From CAYGFH01 sp964430295 (lineage in GTDB: Bacteria > Patescibacteriota > Microgenomatia > UBA10105 > UBA927), in NCBI GenBank assembly GCA_964430295.1, contig CAYSEV010000029.1:1-16575 (forward strand): DNA of 16,575 nt, read 5' to 3'. The position numbers and the translations under genes are program-made. The notes beneath the pieces were generated by a model. The model ran no database searches. It was not told the origin of the DNA and was given only the letters and a program-made list of their open reading frames with translations. Position 1 is the first letter of the stretch. Every line of letters starts with the position of its first letter. Shown here piece by piece: positions 15,785-16,575 of the stretch.

Positions 15785-16575
15785 TCAATAACTTTCTATA
15801 AATTGTTTTATATTACTTTCATCAACGACAATACCCGTCGTTTTGCCTTCTACGATCATGCGTGCCACTTTGCGGCAGAGTGTATTAATTGTTCGCTCAA
15901 GTGAACGGATACCTGCGTCATAGCCGAGCGGACGAGCGATTTTTATCCAAACTGCCTCATCTATTTTTAAATTGTCTTCAGTCAACCCGGAAGCACGAAG
16001 AAGCGCAGGCATAACATATTTTCTGGCAATAGTAATCTTTTCCTCATCTGTATATGACGGCATCTGTATTGGCTCCAGACGATCCATAACAGCGGTTGCA
16101 ATATGTGTTGTGTTATTAGCGGTTGCTATAAACATGCACTCTGATAAATCAAACGGATAATCCAAAAAATGATCGGTAAATGCCGCATTTTGTTCCGGAT
16201 CCAAAAGCTCAACGAGAACGCCCATGATGTCACCTCTGGCGTGTTCAGCCACACGGTCAATTTCATCAAGAAGGATCACAGGATTCCGGCTTCCTGCATA
16301 CCGCAGGCCTTTGAGTACCAATCCGATTTCAGCATCAGGTCGCACACGGGATTGCCCGCGAAGATCAAGCGCATCACTCATGCCACCAAACGGTATACGC
16401 ACAAATCGTCTACCCATGGCCTGCGCAATTGATTTTGCCAGTGTCGTTTTGCCTGTACCGACAAGCCCAACTAAACAGAGAATCGGTGCCCGTCTGGCAA
16501 GCATAGCATGAGAAAGTTTTGCATCTTTGAGCTCTTCATCATTTTTTGCCGCTTCCTCTTCTCTTTCCCACCGGT
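15785..16575 (-). CDS. Lon-like AAA+ ATPase without peptidase domain (5' end beyond window)
   Basis: About 262 residues are visible; the frame is open to the right edge. Before the AAA+ core there is a charged Glu/Lys stretch (EREEEAAKNDEELKDAK). Walker A is GLVGTGKTT (about 16442-16468), Walker B is VILLDEID (about 16256-16279), followed by LLDPEQN..F.DH.LDYPFDLS..MFIATAN (sensor 1), the DRLE arginine and sensor 2 GIRSLERTINTLCRK. This order and wording are those of Lon, not of FtsH or Clp. The protein then ends with NIKQFIESY and TGA at 15785-15787, directly after the AAA+ lid. The S16 peptidase domain with its Ser-Lys dyad, about 200 residues in true Lon, is absent, and RNase J starts 6 bases later, so no room remains. 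The pore loop seen in Lon (TYIGSMPG-like) is replaced by a segment without an aromatic. It may be a remodeller acting with RNase J. The N-terminal domain cannot be judged. Confidence 0.82.
   Translation of the reverse strand, partial: RWEREEEAAKNDEELKDAKLSHAMLARRAPILCLVGLVGTGKTTLAKSIAQAMGRRFVRIPFGGMSDALDLRGQSRVRPDAEIGLVLKGLRYAGSRNPVILLDEIDRVAEHARGDIMGVLVELLDPEQNAAFTDHFLDYPFDLSECMFIATANNTTHIATAVMDRLEPIQMPSYTDEEKITIARKYVMPALLRASGLTEDNLKIDEAVWIKIARPLGYDAGIRSLERTINTLCRKVARMIVEGKTTGIVVDESNIKQFIESY

Noticed and set aside
1..16575. Alternative genetic code (TGA as glycine, as in Gracilibacteria/Absconditabacteria)
   Set aside because: TGA ends several genes at sensible positions (8290, 14018, 14044, 15785) and no family alignment needs read-through.

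Overview
The window is densely coding bacterial DNA with short or overlapping gene junctions, moderately low GC, TGA used as a normal stop, and no tRNA, rRNA, CRISPR array or transposon that I can see. The gene set points to a Patescibacteria/CPR genome, most likely Microgenomates-like. The signs are an alanyl-tRNA synthetase without its C-terminal domain, an archaeal-type AMP/thymidine phosphorylase, a membrane-anchored 'baseplate J' protein, a sortase ending in TLVTC...R, a DUF948/YtxH pair, an RNase J and several leaderless-looking promoters. This placement is inferred from family features, not from a search.

Layout. (1) 1-6349, minus strand: an operon reading alaS, a PilM-like/baseplate-J-like membrane fusion protein, a sortase, then an AMP/thymidine phosphorylase that runs off the left edge. 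(2) 6389-7897, plus strand: a GT-C (ArnT/PMT-like) membrane glycosyltransferase, divergent from alaS across only 39 bases. (3) 7901-11525, minus strand: ftsK, a RodZ-like HTH membrane protein, a DUF948-like protein and a YtxH-like protein, an envelope/division cluster with its own internal promoter. (4) 11667-14046, plus strand: the ribosome-associated GTPase typA, whose leader contains a terminator-like hairpin, then a small pyridoxamine-phosphate-oxidase-fold protein. (5) 14018-16575, minus strand: a Lon-type AAA+ ATPase with no peptidase domain (its N-terminus is cut by the right edge), followed by ribonuclease J, which overlaps the oxidase-fold gene tail to tail.

How the genes relate. The alaS operon joins translation, an envelope-spanning protein, surface protein processing and nucleotide salvage, a mixed grouping common in reduced genomes. 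The ftsK cluster combines chromosome translocation with membrane-anchored coiled-coil proteins. The rnj/Lon-like pair suggests that RNA turnover may be coupled to an ATP-driven remodeller.

Most unusual points: the Lon-like ATPase that stops right after its AAA+ lid and lacks the usual aromatic pore loop; the actin-fold/transmembrane/baseplate-J fusion next to a sortase; the terminator-like hairpin between the typA promoter and its start codon; and closely packed leaderless promoters with extended -10 boxes.
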